This document shows, in pieces, positions 28,619 to 37,313 of a stretch of DNA of 51,162 nucleotides. Both the position numbers and the translations under genes were made by a program. Within the stretch, counting starts at the first letter, position 1, and each line of letters begins with the position of its first letter. The stretch is from an uncultured bacterium (lineage in GTDB: Bacteria; Verrucomicrobiota; Lentisphaeria; Victivallales; UBA1829), in contig CADCMR010000020.1 of NCBI GenBank assembly GCA_902802585.1, positions 1 to 51,162 on the forward strand. The letters are read 5' to 3'. The notes under the pieces are model-generated. The model saw only the letters and a list, made by a program, of their open reading frames with translations. It had not been told where the DNA came from and made no database searches.

Positions 28619-30451
28619 ATGTCACAGACTCTTCAGAATGCCCTGCGCGACCGCATCGTGATTTTCGACGGCGCGATGGGCACCGAAATATACAAGCACA
28701 ATTTCTTCGTCAACATCTCGTTCGAAAACCTCTGCCTCGCACGGCCCGACGTGATCCGCGCCATCCATACGGCGTATTTCGACGCCGGAGCCGAAGTCCT
28801 CACGACCAATTCCTACGGCGCGAACCGCGCCAAGCTCATGAAATTCGGCCTGGGCGAACAGACCGCCGCGATCAACGAGGCCGCCGTGAAGCTTGCGCGC
28901 GAGGTGGCGGGCGACAACGCCATGGTCGCCGCGTCCATCGGTCCCGTCGGCGAAATGCCGTCGTACCTCGATCCGCTCACGATCCTATCCGAACAGGTCT
29001 CCGTGCTCGCTGGCGCCGCACCCGATTTCCTGTTGTTCGAGACGCTCGCCAGCCTCGCCGACCTCGACCTGGCGCTGAAGGCGGCGGTGTCCGCCGACGG
29101 CGTGCCGTTCGTGCTCAGTTTCGCACTGGACGAAAACGCGGAGACCGCCAAAGGCGAATCTGCCTCCGCCATTCTGAAGCGCATCGCCGCGTCCCCGGTC
29201 CAGCCGGTTGCGATCGGCCTCAACTGCTGCAGCGGACCCGGCGCGATGCTCCGTGCGCTCGGAATCCTCCTGCCGCTGATCGACAAAAAGTTCCCCGTGA
29301 TCGCCCAGCCCAACGCGGGCAGTCCGCGCAGCGTGGACAACCGCATGCTCTACATGTGCAGTCCGGAGTATTTCACCACCTACGCCATGCGTTTCGCCCA
29401 GCTCGGCGTGCGCGGCATCGGCGGCTGCTGCGGCACCACGCCTGAGCACATCGCCGACATGGCGCGCAGTATCAGCCCGCTCGCGAAACACGCCCGCGTC
29501 GTCGAAGTCGCGCCCTCCGCGCCGTCCGTCCCGCTCCAGGACCCCGTCCCAGCCGCCGAAAAAAGCTCCTTCGCGGCGAAGCTCGCCTCCGGCAAATGGG
29601 TGAACGCGGTCGAGATCGTCCCGCCGCAGGGCTACCTGCTCGACACAACCATCGCCAAGGCGAAACTCTGCGCCGAGGCGGGATTCGACGTCATCAACAT
29701 CCCGGACGGTCCGCGCGCCAGCTCCCGCGTCTCCACCATCGTGACGGCGATCAAGATCCAGCAGGAGGTCGGCATTGAGACCGTCCTGCACTGCTGCTGC
29801 CGCGACAAGAACGTGATCGGAATCCAGGCGGACCTGCTCGGCTGCGCCGCCATGGGCATCCATAACATCCTTTTCATCACCGGCGACCCGCCGAAGCTCG
29901 GCGATTACCCGTTCGCGTCCGGCGTGTTCGACCTCGACTCCATCGCCGCCGTGAAGGTGCAGTCCGCGCTGAACCGGGGCGTCGATTTCGGCGGCAAGTC
30001 CATCGGCAAACAGACCGCCGCGTTCTGCCTTGTCGGCGCGGATCCGAACGCCATCGACATGGAGCGCGAACTTCGCCGCATCCGCGAGAAGATCGACGCC
30101 GGAGCTGAGGCGGTCGTGACCCAGCCGGTCTTCGACCCCGCCCCGCTTCTGCGCTTCATCGAATCCGTCCCCGAGCTCGTCGATGGCTCCGTCCCGGTGA
30201 TCGCCGGCATCTGGCCGCTCGCCAGCCTCCGCAATGCCGAGTTCATGAAGAACGAGGTGCCGGGCGTGGTCGTCCCCGACTCCGTGATGCAGCGCATGGC
30301 GCGCCCGGAAACGCGTGAGGAACAGCGTCTGGAGGGCATTGCCATCGCCCGCGAGGCGGTCGACGCCATCCGGTCCGCCGTCCGCGGCATCCACGTGAGC
30401 GCGCCGTTCGGCAACGTCCAGACGGCGATCGCCGTGATGAAGCCGGAATGA
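28619..30451 (+). CDS. Bifunctional homocysteine S-methyltransferase / methylenetetrahydrofolate reductase
   Basis: A predicted 610-residue two-domain enzyme of the YitJ type. Residues 1-290 are a homocysteine methyltransferase barrel with the zinc ligands in GLNCCSG and GGCCGTTPEHI. Residues about 320-610 are a MetF-like flavin-dependent reductase (AVEIVPPQGYLLD, VLHCCCRDKN, LFITGDPPKLGDYP, PVIAGIWPLAS) that makes 5-methyl-tetrahydrofolate. The product of the second domain is the methyl donor for MetH just upstream. The first domain duplicates the MetH N-terminal module and could use another donor. No clear strong ribosome site (GCGGA). Confidence 0.92.
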   Translation: MSQTLQNALRDRIVIFDGAMGTEIYKHNFFVNISFENLCLARPDVIRAIHTAYFDAGAEVLTTNSYGANRAKLMKFGLGEQTAAINEAAVKLAREVAGDNAMVAASIGPVGEMPSYLDPLTILSEQVSVLAGAAPDFLLFETLASLADLDLALKAAVSADGVPFVLSFALDENAETAKGESASAILKRIAASPVQPVAIGLNCCSGPGAMLRALGILLPLIDKKFPVIAQPNAGSPRSVDNRMLYMCSPEYFTTYAMRFAQLGVRGIGGCCGTTPEHIADMARSISPLAKHARVVEVAPSAPSVPLQDPVPAAEKSSFAAKLASGKWVNAVEIVPPQGYLLDTTIAKAKLCAEAGFDVINIPDGPRASSRVSTIVTAIKIQQEVGIETVLHCCCRDKNVIGIQADLLGCAAMGIHNILFITGDPPKLGDYPFASGVFDLDSIAAVKVQSALNRGVDFGGKSIGKQTAAFCLVGADPNAIDMERELRRIREKIDAGAEAVVTQPVFDPAPLLRFIESVPELVDGSVPVIAGIWPLASLRNAEFMKNEVPGVVVPDSVMQRMARPETREEQRLEGIAIAREAVDAIRSAVRGIHVSAPFGNVQTAIAVMKPE

Positions 30452-30480
30452 GTTCATTTCTAACGCGCGGAGGTTCAGCC

Positions 30481-31341
30481 ATGCGCCGCCTGTTCAGTCT
30501 GCTCTGCCTCCTGGCGGTGTTCTGCCTTGCCGCATGTTCGGACGAACGGAAATCCGCGCCGGACGGCGTGGTCTCGCTGTCGCCCGCGCTGACCGAGCTG
30601 GTCTGCCATCTGGGGCAGGAAAAACGACTGGTCGCGCGGAGTACCGCGTGCGACTGGCCGGAAAGCGTGAAAAAGCTTCCGACAGCGGGCGATTTCACCG
30701 AGCCCGAACTTGAACGCCTCCTCGCCATGAAGCCGGCGCTGGTCGTCTCCAACGAGTTCGTGAACCCGAAGGACGCCGACGCGCTGCGCCAGGCGGGGAT
30801 CGCCGTCGAACTGCACCCGTGCGACGGATTTGACGACTACCGCGAATGGGTCGCCCTCATGGGAAAACTGCTGGATTGTCCGCGCGAGGCGGATTCCGAG
30901 CTGAAGCGCGCCAATGACCGCATCGCGGAATTCGAGGTTGAACTGAAAAACGCGCAGAACAAGCCGCTCCGCGCGCTCTATGTGATCTGGGACAGTCCGC
31001 TCCTCACCGCGGGCGCGGATTCCCTCCCGGACGCCGTCGGACGTCTCGCCGGACTGGAGAATATCGTGAAAACGGAGACGGGCTACCCGTCCATTTCGCT
31101 CGAATTCGTGCTGAAGGAGGATCCGGACGTGATTGTCTGGTTCGCGCACGGCAAGGACTGGAAATCGAATCCGTCCTGGGGCGGCATCCGCGCGATTCGC
31201 GAAGGGCGCGTGCTGATCCCGCGCGATGACTCCGCGCTGCTCCGTCCGGGACCGCGCATCTTCGACGGCATCGCGGACCTGAAATCCGACCTGGAAACGA
31301 TGTTCGCGGGCAGAGAATCCGCCGGGGACGCGCAAGAATGA
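30481..31341 (+). CDS. btuF: Cobalamin ABC transporter substrate-binding lipoprotein
   Basis: A predicted 286-residue lipoprotein (signal LCLLAVFCLAAC, lipobox LAAC at residues 15-18). It is a helical-backbone class-III binding protein: VVSLSPALTELVCHLGQEKRLVARSTACDWP is the family start, then PELERLLAMKPALVVS and the long linker helix. A C-terminal lobe follows (LEFVLKEDPDVIVWF). In this setting, beside MetH, vitamin B12 is the likely ligand; an iron-siderophore is the alternative in this family. GGAGG 7 bases before ATG 30481 decides the start. It overlaps btuC by ATGA. Confidence 0.88.
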   Translation: MRRLFSLLCLLAVFCLAACSDERKSAPDGVVSLSPALTELVCHLGQEKRLVARSTACDWPESVKKLPTAGDFTEPELERLLAMKPALVVSNEFVNPKDADALRQAGIAVELHPCDGFDDYREWVALMGKLLDCPREADSELKRANDRIAEFEVELKNAQNKPLRALYVIWDSPLLTAGADSLPDAVGRLAGLENIVKTETGYPSISLEFVLKEDPDVIVWFAHGKDWKSNPSWGGIRAIREGRVLIPRDDSALLRPGPRIFDGIADLKSDLETMFAGRESAGDAQE

Positions 31342-32300
31342 AAACCGCGCGCATCATCCTGGTCTACCTCGCCGCCGCGCTTGCCGCCGCCGTCTGCGGC
31401 GTGCTCTTCGGCGCCGCCCGCATCCCGTTGTCCGAGTTCATTCAGGACGACGCGCTAAACCCCATCGTGGAACTGCGCATCGTCCGGACTGCCGCGGCGG
31501 CGGTCGTCGGCGCATCGCTTGCGGTTTCCGGGCTGGTCTTCCAGGCGGTGCTCCGCAACTCGCTGGCGGAACCCTATCTTCTGGGCGTTTCGGGTGGCGC
31601 GGGCCTCGGTGCGGCGGGCGCGATCCTGCTCGGGTTTGGCGCGTGGGGGTTCATGTCCGTGCCGCTCTTCGCCCTGCTGGGCGCGGTGACTGCGAACGTG
31701 CTGGTCTTCGCGGCGGTCCGCAGGCGCACGGCGGAGGAACTCCTCCTCGGTGGCGTGATGATCGGCACGCTCGCCTCAAGCCTGCTCATGGTGCTGATCA
31801 CGTTTTCGCATTCGCGCGACATGGCGGGCGTGGTGTGGTGGATGCTCGGGAGCGTGCAGAACGTGGATCCCGCGCGCCAGCTCGCGCCCGCCGCCGTCCT
31901 GCTCTGCGCGACCACGGTTTTTCTGCTGTTCCGCGCTGGCGACGTCGACCTGCTCACGTTCGGTCCGGAATACGCCTGGAATCACGGCGTGAATGCCCGG
32001 GTGATGACGGTCGTCCTGCTCGCGCTCGCCTCGCTTCTGGCTGCGGTCACGGTGTCCATGGCGGGGATCATCGGCTTCTGCGGACTCGTGGTGCCGCATA
32101 TCGTGCGCCGTCTGCACGGCGGTTCCCACCGGAAGATCCTGGTTCCCGCCGCGCTCGCCGGAGCCGTCTTCCTGATGCTGGCGGACATCCTCGGACGCGT
32201 GGCGTCGCCGGTCCGTGAGCTCCCCGTCGGAATGGTCACGGCGGCGGTCGGCTGCCCGGTCTTCCTTTGGCTTTTGAACAGGAGCCGCGCCGGATCATGA
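31338..32300 (+). CDS. btuC: Cobalamin ABC transporter permease
   Basis: A predicted 320-residue FecCD/BtuC-type permease. It is hydrophobic throughout, with about nine to ten helices. Family signatures: RIVRTAAAAVVGASLAVSGL, LAEPYLLGVSGGAGLGA, and the coupling region IIGFCGLVVPHIVRR at about residues 240-260. C-terminal DILGRVASPVRELPVGMVTA is also diagnostic. It overlaps both neighbours by 4 bases, so the three transporter subunits are one translational unit. Confidence 0.93.
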   Translation: MKTARIILVYLAAALAAAVCGVLFGAARIPLSEFIQDDALNPIVELRIVRTAAAAVVGASLAVSGLVFQAVLRNSLAEPYLLGVSGGAGLGAAGAILLGFGAWGFMSVPLFALLGAVTANVLVFAAVRRRTAEELLLGGVMIGTLASSLLMVLITFSHSRDMAGVVWWMLGSVQNVDPARQLAPAAVLLCATTVFLLFRAGDVDLLTFGPEYAWNHGVNARVMTVVLLALASLLAAVTVSMAGIIGFCGLVVPHIVRRLHGGSHRKILVPAALAGAVFLMLADILGRVASPVRELPVGMVTAAVGCPVFLWLLNRSRAGS

Positions 32301-33064
32301 AGCTGACCGCGGAACAACTCGTCTACACGCATCCCGGGGCGCGCGAACCGCTCCTGAACGGCGTTTCCCTCGAAATCGCGCCGGGGCGAATCGCCGCGCT
32401 GCTCGGACGCAACGGCTCCGGCAAGTCGACGCTCGTGCGTCTGATGTCCGGCTACCTGAACCCCGATTCCGGATCCGTCACGCTCGACGGACGCCCGGTT
32501 TCCGAATGGTCCCCCGCGGAACGCGTCCGCCGTCTGGCGGTCGTCCAGCAGCACGTCTCCATCCCGCTGACCGACTACACCGTCCGGGAGACCGTCGCGA
32601 TGGGGCTTGCGGGCGTGTCGCGTCTCTCCGGGGCGCTGTCGCCGGAACAGTCCGACCGCCTTGAACATACGCTCGAACTGCTGGAGTTGACCGAATTGAG
32701 TGGGCGTCTGTGCGGGACATTGTCGGGCGGGGAACGTCAGCGCGTTTTCACGGCGGCGGCGCTGGTGCGGTCGCCGGGGCTGCTCCTGCTCGATGAACCG
32801 ACGTCCGCCGCCGATCCAGCCGTCACGCGGAAGATCGTGTCGCTGCTCCGCCGCCTCGCGCCCGAGGTCGGCATCCTGGTTGTCACGCACGACCTCCAGC
32901 TCGCGCTCGACTGCGCCGGATACGTGATGCTGCTGCACGGGGGACGCATCGCCGCCGAGGGTAATCCGGCGGACGTCCTGAGACCTGAAAACCTTCTGCC
33001 CGTCTACGGCTGTCCGTTCCGCCGGTACGATTGCGGGGGACGTCCGGTGATTCTGCCGGAATAA
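32297..33064 (+). CDS. btuD: Cobalamin ABC transporter ATPase
   Basis: A predicted 255-residue ABC ATPase with every motif: Walker A GRNGSGKST (starting at residue 37), Q-loop VVQQHV, signature LSGGERQR, Walker B LLLLDEPTSA and H-loop VTHD. A FecE/BtuD-type C-terminus (GYVMLLHGGRIAAEGNPADV) fits. ATG 32297 overlaps the btuC stop; the longer frame from 32267 lies inside btuC and is not used. Confidence 0.93.
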   Translation: MKLTAEQLVYTHPGAREPLLNGVSLEIAPGRIAALLGRNGSGKSTLVRLMSGYLNPDSGSVTLDGRPVSEWSPAERVRRLAVVQQHVSIPLTDYTVRETVAMGLAGVSRLSGALSPEQSDRLEHTLELLELTELSGRLCGTLSGGERQRVFTAAALVRSPGLLLLDEPTSAADPAVTRKIVSLLRRLAPEVGILVVTHDLQLALDCAGYVMLLHGGRIAAEGNPADVLRPENLLPVYGCPFRRYDCGGRPVILPE

Positions 33065-33097
33065 CGTCAATAATGCCCGGAAAACGCCGGAATCGGA

Positions 33098-33126
33098 TTG
33101 CAGAAAGACGTTTTCCGTGCTATATT
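33098..33126 (+). promoter_or_regulatory. Promoter of tyrS
   Basis: TTGCAG (33098-33103), a 17-bp spacer ending TTTTCCGTGC, and TATATT (33121-33126). The leader is short (about 28 bases), so no T-box is present. Confidence 0.7.
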
Positions 33127-33160
33127 AAATAGATATACCCATTTACGGAAAGGAATTATT

Positions 33161-34447
33161 ATGGAACAGAACGCTTTTGATGTGCTGCGGGAACGCGGCT
33201 TTATTTACCAGTGCACCGCCGAAAACGAGGTGCGCGAACTTCTCGCCAAGGAAAAAGTGCGTTTCTACGTCGGGTTCGACCCGACCGGCAGCAGCCTCCA
33301 TGTGGGACACCTGCTCCCTGTCATGGCAATGCGCATCATGCAGAAATGCGGCCACACCCCGATCGTGCTCGTGGGCGGCGCGACCGCCCTGGTGGGCGAC
33401 CCGTCCGGCAAGTCCACGGCGCGCCCGATCCTCTCGAAGGAGGAGGTGGCGCACAACGTGGAGTGCCTGAAGTCCCAGCTCCAGCGGTTCATCTCCGTGG
33501 ACAACGCGATCTTCACGAACAACGCCGACTGGTTCGCGGGCATGCTGTACCTCGACTTCCTGCGCGACATCGGCTCCAAGTTCAGCGTGAACCGCATGCT
33601 CCAGGCGGAATCCGTGCAGATGCGCCTTAATTCCGAGGTCGGCGTCTCGTTCCTTGAGTTCAACTACATGATCCTGCAGGGCTACGACTTCCTGCATCTC
33701 CACCGCACCTACGGCTGCCGACTCCAGCTCGGCGGACAGGACCAGTGGGGCAACATCACCTGCGGCACCGAACTGGTCCGCCGCCTCGAACAGAACTCCG
33801 TCTACGGACTCACCATGCCGCTCCTCATGGACAAGGACGGCAACAAGTTCGGCAAGTCCAACGGGCACGCTGTCTGGCTCGACGCCGAACGCTACAGCAC
33901 GTTCGACTACTACCAGTTCTGGCGCAACACCGACGACTCGCAGGTCGAAAAGCTCATGCTCGGGTTCACCGCGCTCCCGGTCGACGAGATCAAACGCCTC
34001 TGCGCCCCCGGCGGCAACATCAACCGCGCCAAGGAAATCCTCGCCTACGAGGCGACCGCGCTTGCGCATGGCAAAGCTGAGGCGGAAAAGGTGTTCTGCG
34101 CCGCCGGCGCCAAGTTCGGATTCGCCGACGAGGCAGGCACGATCCCGACCACCAGCGAAATCGCGAAGATCGACCTCGCCGCAGTCCGCCGCGTCGCCGC
34201 CGCCGACCTCCCGACGTTCAAGCTCGAACTCCCCGCCGAAGGCGTCAACATCATCACGCTCCTCGTGCAGGCGGGTCTCTGCAAGTCCAACAGCGACGCG
34301 CGCCGCCTGATTCAGGGCGGCGGGGCCTATTGCGGCGACGAACGCGTCGCCACGATCGACCGCATGGTCACGGCCGCCGACTTCACCGACGGCGCCCTGA
34401 TCCTGAAGGCTGGCAAGAAAAACCTTAAACGGGTGGTCATCGGGTAG
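33161..34447 (+). CDS. tyrS: Tyrosyl-tRNA synthetase
   Basis: A predicted 428-residue class-I synthetase, normal length for bacterial TyrRS. The Rossmann catalytic domain has FDPTGSSLHVGHLLPV (HIGH motif H47-V-G-H50) and the KMSKS counterpart KFGKS (229-233), as in the KFGKS group of bacterial TyrRS. GGQDQWGN binds the substrate. The C-terminal S4 RNA-binding domain is at about 360-425 (LVQAGLCKSNSDARRLIQGGG). AAGGAA precedes ATG 33161 and the promoter supports it over the longer frame. Confidence 0.96.
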   Translation: MEQNAFDVLRERGFIYQCTAENEVRELLAKEKVRFYVGFDPTGSSLHVGHLLPVMAMRIMQKCGHTPIVLVGGATALVGDPSGKSTARPILSKEEVAHNVECLKSQLQRFISVDNAIFTNNADWFAGMLYLDFLRDIGSKFSVNRMLQAESVQMRLNSEVGVSFLEFNYMILQGYDFLHLHRTYGCRLQLGGQDQWGNITCGTELVRRLEQNSVYGLTMPLLMDKDGNKFGKSNGHAVWLDAERYSTFDYYQFWRNTDDSQVEKLMLGFTALPVDEIKRLCAPGGNINRAKEILAYEATALAHGKAEAEKVFCAAGAKFGFADEAGTIPTTSEIAKIDLAAVRRVAAADLPTFKLELPAEGVNIITLLVQAGLCKSNSDARRLIQGGGAYCGDERVATIDRMVTAADFTDGALILKAGKKNLKRVVIG

Positions 34448-34496
34448 ATTTTATCCCTCAAAGAATCATCCGCTTCTCGAAGGAAAGGACCGCTTC

Positions 34497-34604
34497 ATGG
34501 CTGTGTTCAGACATCCGGCGACGGACGTGCGGAACGCCGTGCGCGGTCCTCTCTTTTTGTCCGCGGCATGTGCTTTTTCGGTTCAAACTGAGGTCGCGGC
34601 ATGA
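34497..34604 (+). CDS. 35-codon leader ORF upstream of the XPB-type helicase
   Basis: A short open frame (MAVFRHPATDVRNAVRG..., ending VQTEVAA) with a good ribosome site (AAGGAAAGGA, about 7 bases before ATG). Its TGA overlaps the helicase ATG as ATGA (34601-34604), so it can couple helicase translation. A GC-rich segment followed by TCTCTTTTTG lies inside it (34541-34559), a possible attenuator. I cannot tell whether the peptide has any role; it resembles no family. Confidence 0.45.
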   Translation: MAVFRHPATDVRNAVRGPLFLSAACAFSVQTEVAA

Positions 34605-35986
34605 AGGACAACGGCTGTCTCCTGCGCTTTGACGAAGGCACGGTCGTGCTGGAGGGCTCCCCCGAAGCCGCGGCGCTCGTCTCCGACCTTATGAAGGACG
34701 ACCCTCGCATCGGCGCGTGGCGTGCGGAAGCATGCCGCTACGAGGCGATCATGCGTCGGCTGTACGCGGGCGGGATCCAGCCCGACGACCGCGCCCGCGA
34801 CTACACCGTGTTCGGTGCGCCGCTCCGCACGAAGTTCACGCCGATGCCCCACCAGAGCGCCGCCCTGTCCGCCTGGCTCGCCGCCAAATGCCGCGGCATC
34901 GTCGCCATGCCGACCGGCTCGGGCAAAACGTTTCTCGCGTTCCTGGCGATCGCCGCCGTCCGGCGGTCCACGCTGGTCGTGGTCCCGACGATCGACCTGC
35001 TGCACCAGTGGGCGTCCCAGCTCGAACGCGCCTTCGAGGTGCCGGTCGGGATGCTCGGCGGCGGCAGCAGCGACGTCCGGCAGATCACGGTCAGCACCTA
35101 CGACTCCGCCGTGCTCCGTATGCCTTGGATCGGAAACAAGTTCGGGCTGGCGATTTACGACGAATGCCATCATCTGCCCGGCGAGGTGAACCGACTGTCC
35201 GCCTCGCTCTGCCTCGCGCCGTACCGCCTCGGCCTGTCCGCCACGCCGGACACCGGTGACACGTTCCCGGTCATGTGCGACCTGCTCGGTCAGCCTGTCT
35301 ACCGGACCGAGATCAATGAGCTGGAAGGCGGCGTACTGTCGCCCTACCGCACCGTGCGGCTCCGCCTCGGGCTCACCCCGGAGGAGACCGCCGAATACAA
35401 CGCCGCCCACACCAAATATGTGGCGTTCCTGCGCGCCAACAACATCCGGTTCCAGGATAATTCCGGCTGGAGCGACTTCATCGCGCTGTGCGCCCGACGG
35501 CCCGGCGGACGCGAGGCGTACCAGGCGTACCTGCGACAGCGCGCCATCGCCCGTTGCGGATCGGCGAAGCTCCGCGAAGTCTGGCGCATTATCCGCGAAA
35601 ACCCGTCCGCGCGCACCATCGTGTTCACGGCGGACAACGACACGGCGTATCGCATCGGCGAGACGCTCTGCCTGCCCGTGCTGACGCACAAGACCAAGGC
35701 GGCGGAGCGAAAAGACTTCCTCGAACGGTTCCGACAGGGCGAATACCCGGTCCTGGTCACGAGCAAAGTGCTGAACGAGGGCGTGGACGTCCCCGAGGCG
35801 AACATCGGCATCGTGGTCTCCGGCAGCGGCTGTACGCGCGAGCATGTCCAACGGCTCGGACGCATCCTGCGCCGCGCCGAGGGCAAGGAGGCGGTCCTCT
35901 ACGAGCTCGTGAGCGACGGCACGAGCGAGATGAACGTGAGCGACCGCCGCCGCAAGAACAGCGCGTATTCCAGGAGACCGTACTGA
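34601..35986 (+). CDS. XPB-type SF2 DNA helicase
   Basis: A predicted 461-residue superfamily-2 helicase. A short N-terminal damage-recognition-like region (1-85) precedes RecA lobe 1: FTPMPHQSAALSAWL (Q-like), Walker A MPTGSGKT (103-110), VVVPTIDLLHQW, DECH box (187-190) and LGLSATP. Lobe 2 has TIVFTADNDTAYRI, LVTSKVLNEGVDVPEANIGI and HVQRLGRILRR. The length and the absence of extra domains match archaeal/bacterial XPB rather than type III restriction enzymes. The next gene is the Bax1-like partner, overlapping by one base (TGATG). XPB unwinds DNA near lesions in nucleotide-excision-like repair. Confidence 0.9.
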   Translation: MKDNGCLLRFDEGTVVLEGSPEAAALVSDLMKDDPRIGAWRAEACRYEAIMRRLYAGGIQPDDRARDYTVFGAPLRTKFTPMPHQSAALSAWLAAKCRGIVAMPTGSGKTFLAFLAIAAVRRSTLVVVPTIDLLHQWASQLERAFEVPVGMLGGGSSDVRQITVSTYDSAVLRMPWIGNKFGLAIYDECHHLPGEVNRLSASLCLAPYRLGLSATPDTGDTFPVMCDLLGQPVYRTEINELEGGVLSPYRTVRLRLGLTPEETAEYNAAHTKYVAFLRANNIRFQDNSGWSDFIALCARRPGGREAYQAYLRQRAIARCGSAKLREVWRIIRENPSARTIVFTADNDTAYRIGETLCLPVLTHKTKAAERKDFLERFRQGEYPVLVTSKVLNEGVDVPEANIGIVVSGSGCTREHVQRLGRILRRAEGKEAVLYELVSDGTSEMNVSDRRRKNSAYSRRPY

Positions 35987-37203
35987 TGCTGACGAAGGAC
36001 CTCATCCGCGCCCGCATCTCCGGCGACGCCGTGAAACCGCAGTTCGTGAAGACGGACGACCCGGAAATCCTGCGTTACGCCGAGGCGCTGATCCTGCTCT
36101 ACGGCGAGGGGGAGGGGACGACCGCAGCCGAGCTCGACGAATCCGCCGCCGCGCTCGCTGCCGCGTTTCGCGACAGGAAACTCGCCGACGGTCTGCACAA
36201 GACCGTGCGCGACCGTGCCGAATTTTCCCTGCCCGCCGACTGCGACTACCCCGCCGCGCGCGTCGAACTCTTCCGCGGGACCGCCGCCCTGCTGCGTTCT
36301 GGCAACGCCCCGGAATCCATGGACGACGTCCGGGGCGCCGTGTTCACCTCGGTCCCGTCCGCCGCCGAAACGTTTGCGCAGGGGATCTACTGCGACCTGC
36401 CGGAGTGCGAACGCCTCCTGCCGATGAAGAAGATGCTGGTACGCGAGGTGCCGGAACGCTACAACGTTTCGCTGGTGCAGTCGCTCCTCCTCTTCGCCTC
36501 GAAACTGACCGTGACGATCCCCGCGAAATCGGAACCCGCCTTCCTGCGCCGCCTCTTCCGCTACATGAAGTTCTTCCGGCTGCTCTTCACCGCCGAAATG
36601 ACCGGCAAAGACGCGATCCGCCTCACGTTCGACGGTCCCGCGAGTGTGCTGGAGCACAGCGCGAAATACGGTCTCCAGATCGCGTCGTTCTTCCCCGCCG
36701 TCTGCCAGCTCCCGCAATGGAGCATCGCCGCCGAGGTCGTATGGAAGGACCACCCGCGCAAGCTCAAACTCGACGAATCCAGCGGCCTCGTGAGCCATTA
36801 CGCCAACTTCACCGCCTACCAGCCGGAGGAAATACGCATGTTCTCCGATTATTTCCGCACCTCGCGGACCGGCTGGACGCTCGACGACATGCCCGGCTGG
36901 ATTCCGCTCGGCGGACAGGCGCTCCTGTTTCCCGATTTCGTGTTCCGCAACGCGTCCGGGGCCGAATACCCGATGGAGCTGTTCCACCTCTGGCACGCGG
37001 GCCAGCTCGAACAGCGTCTGACCTGGTGCGAGGAGCACCCGGAACGCAACCTCCTGCTCGGCGTGGACCGTTCCCTGCTGAAAAAAGACGGCGTACTGAA
37101 GGAACGCCTCGAAGCGAGCAAATATTTCCAGTCGCATGGATTCCTGTTCCGGGATTTCCCCGGCGTGGAAAAAGTCTCGAAGCTGCTGGATTCCCTCGCC
37201 TGA
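35986..37203 (+). CDS. DUF790 / Bax1-like nuclease partner of XPB
   Basis: A predicted 405-residue protein starting at ATG 35986, which shares one base with the helicase stop. It begins MLTKDLIRARISGDAVKPQFV, a hallmark of DUF790 (Bax1), followed by a helical region. The C-terminal nuclease-like domain reads LLFPDFVFRNASGAEYPMELFHLWHAG, consistent with a PD-(D/E)xK-type core (PDF then MEL-F). In archaea Bax1 is a structure-specific nuclease bound to XPB that cuts near bubbles. The tight coupling here supports the same complex. Confidence 0.87.
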   Translation: MLTKDLIRARISGDAVKPQFVKTDDPEILRYAEALILLYGEGEGTTAAELDESAAALAAAFRDRKLADGLHKTVRDRAEFSLPADCDYPAARVELFRGTAALLRSGNAPESMDDVRGAVFTSVPSAAETFAQGIYCDLPECERLLPMKKMLVREVPERYNVSLVQSLLLFASKLTVTIPAKSEPAFLRRLFRYMKFFRLLFTAEMTGKDAIRLTFDGPASVLEHSAKYGLQIASFFPAVCQLPQWSIAAEVVWKDHPRKLKLDESSGLVSHYANFTAYQPEEIRMFSDYFRTSRTGWTLDDMPGWIPLGGQALLFPDFVFRNASGAEYPMELFHLWHAGQLEQRLTWCEEHPERNLLLGVDRSLLKKDGVLKERLEASKYFQSHGFLFRDFPGVEKVSKLLDSLA

Positions 37204-37221
37204 TTCTCCATTCTCGTTTTC

Positions 37222-37271
37222 CCACAAAAACGGGACTGAGCATTTCTATCTGCTCAGCCCCTGTTTTCGTG
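37222..37271. terminator. Bidirectional terminator between convergent genes
   Basis: CTGAGCA (37236-37242) pairs with TGCTCAG (37251-37257), extended by GGG with CCC and by AAAA/TTTT arms. The plus strand ends CCCTGTTTT and the minus strand ends CCCGTTTTTG, so it can serve both the Bax1-like gene and the mutase gene. Confidence 0.88.
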
Positions 37272-37313
37272 CGCGAGCATAAGCCGCACACTACTTCAGC
37301 ACCATTTGTGGTG

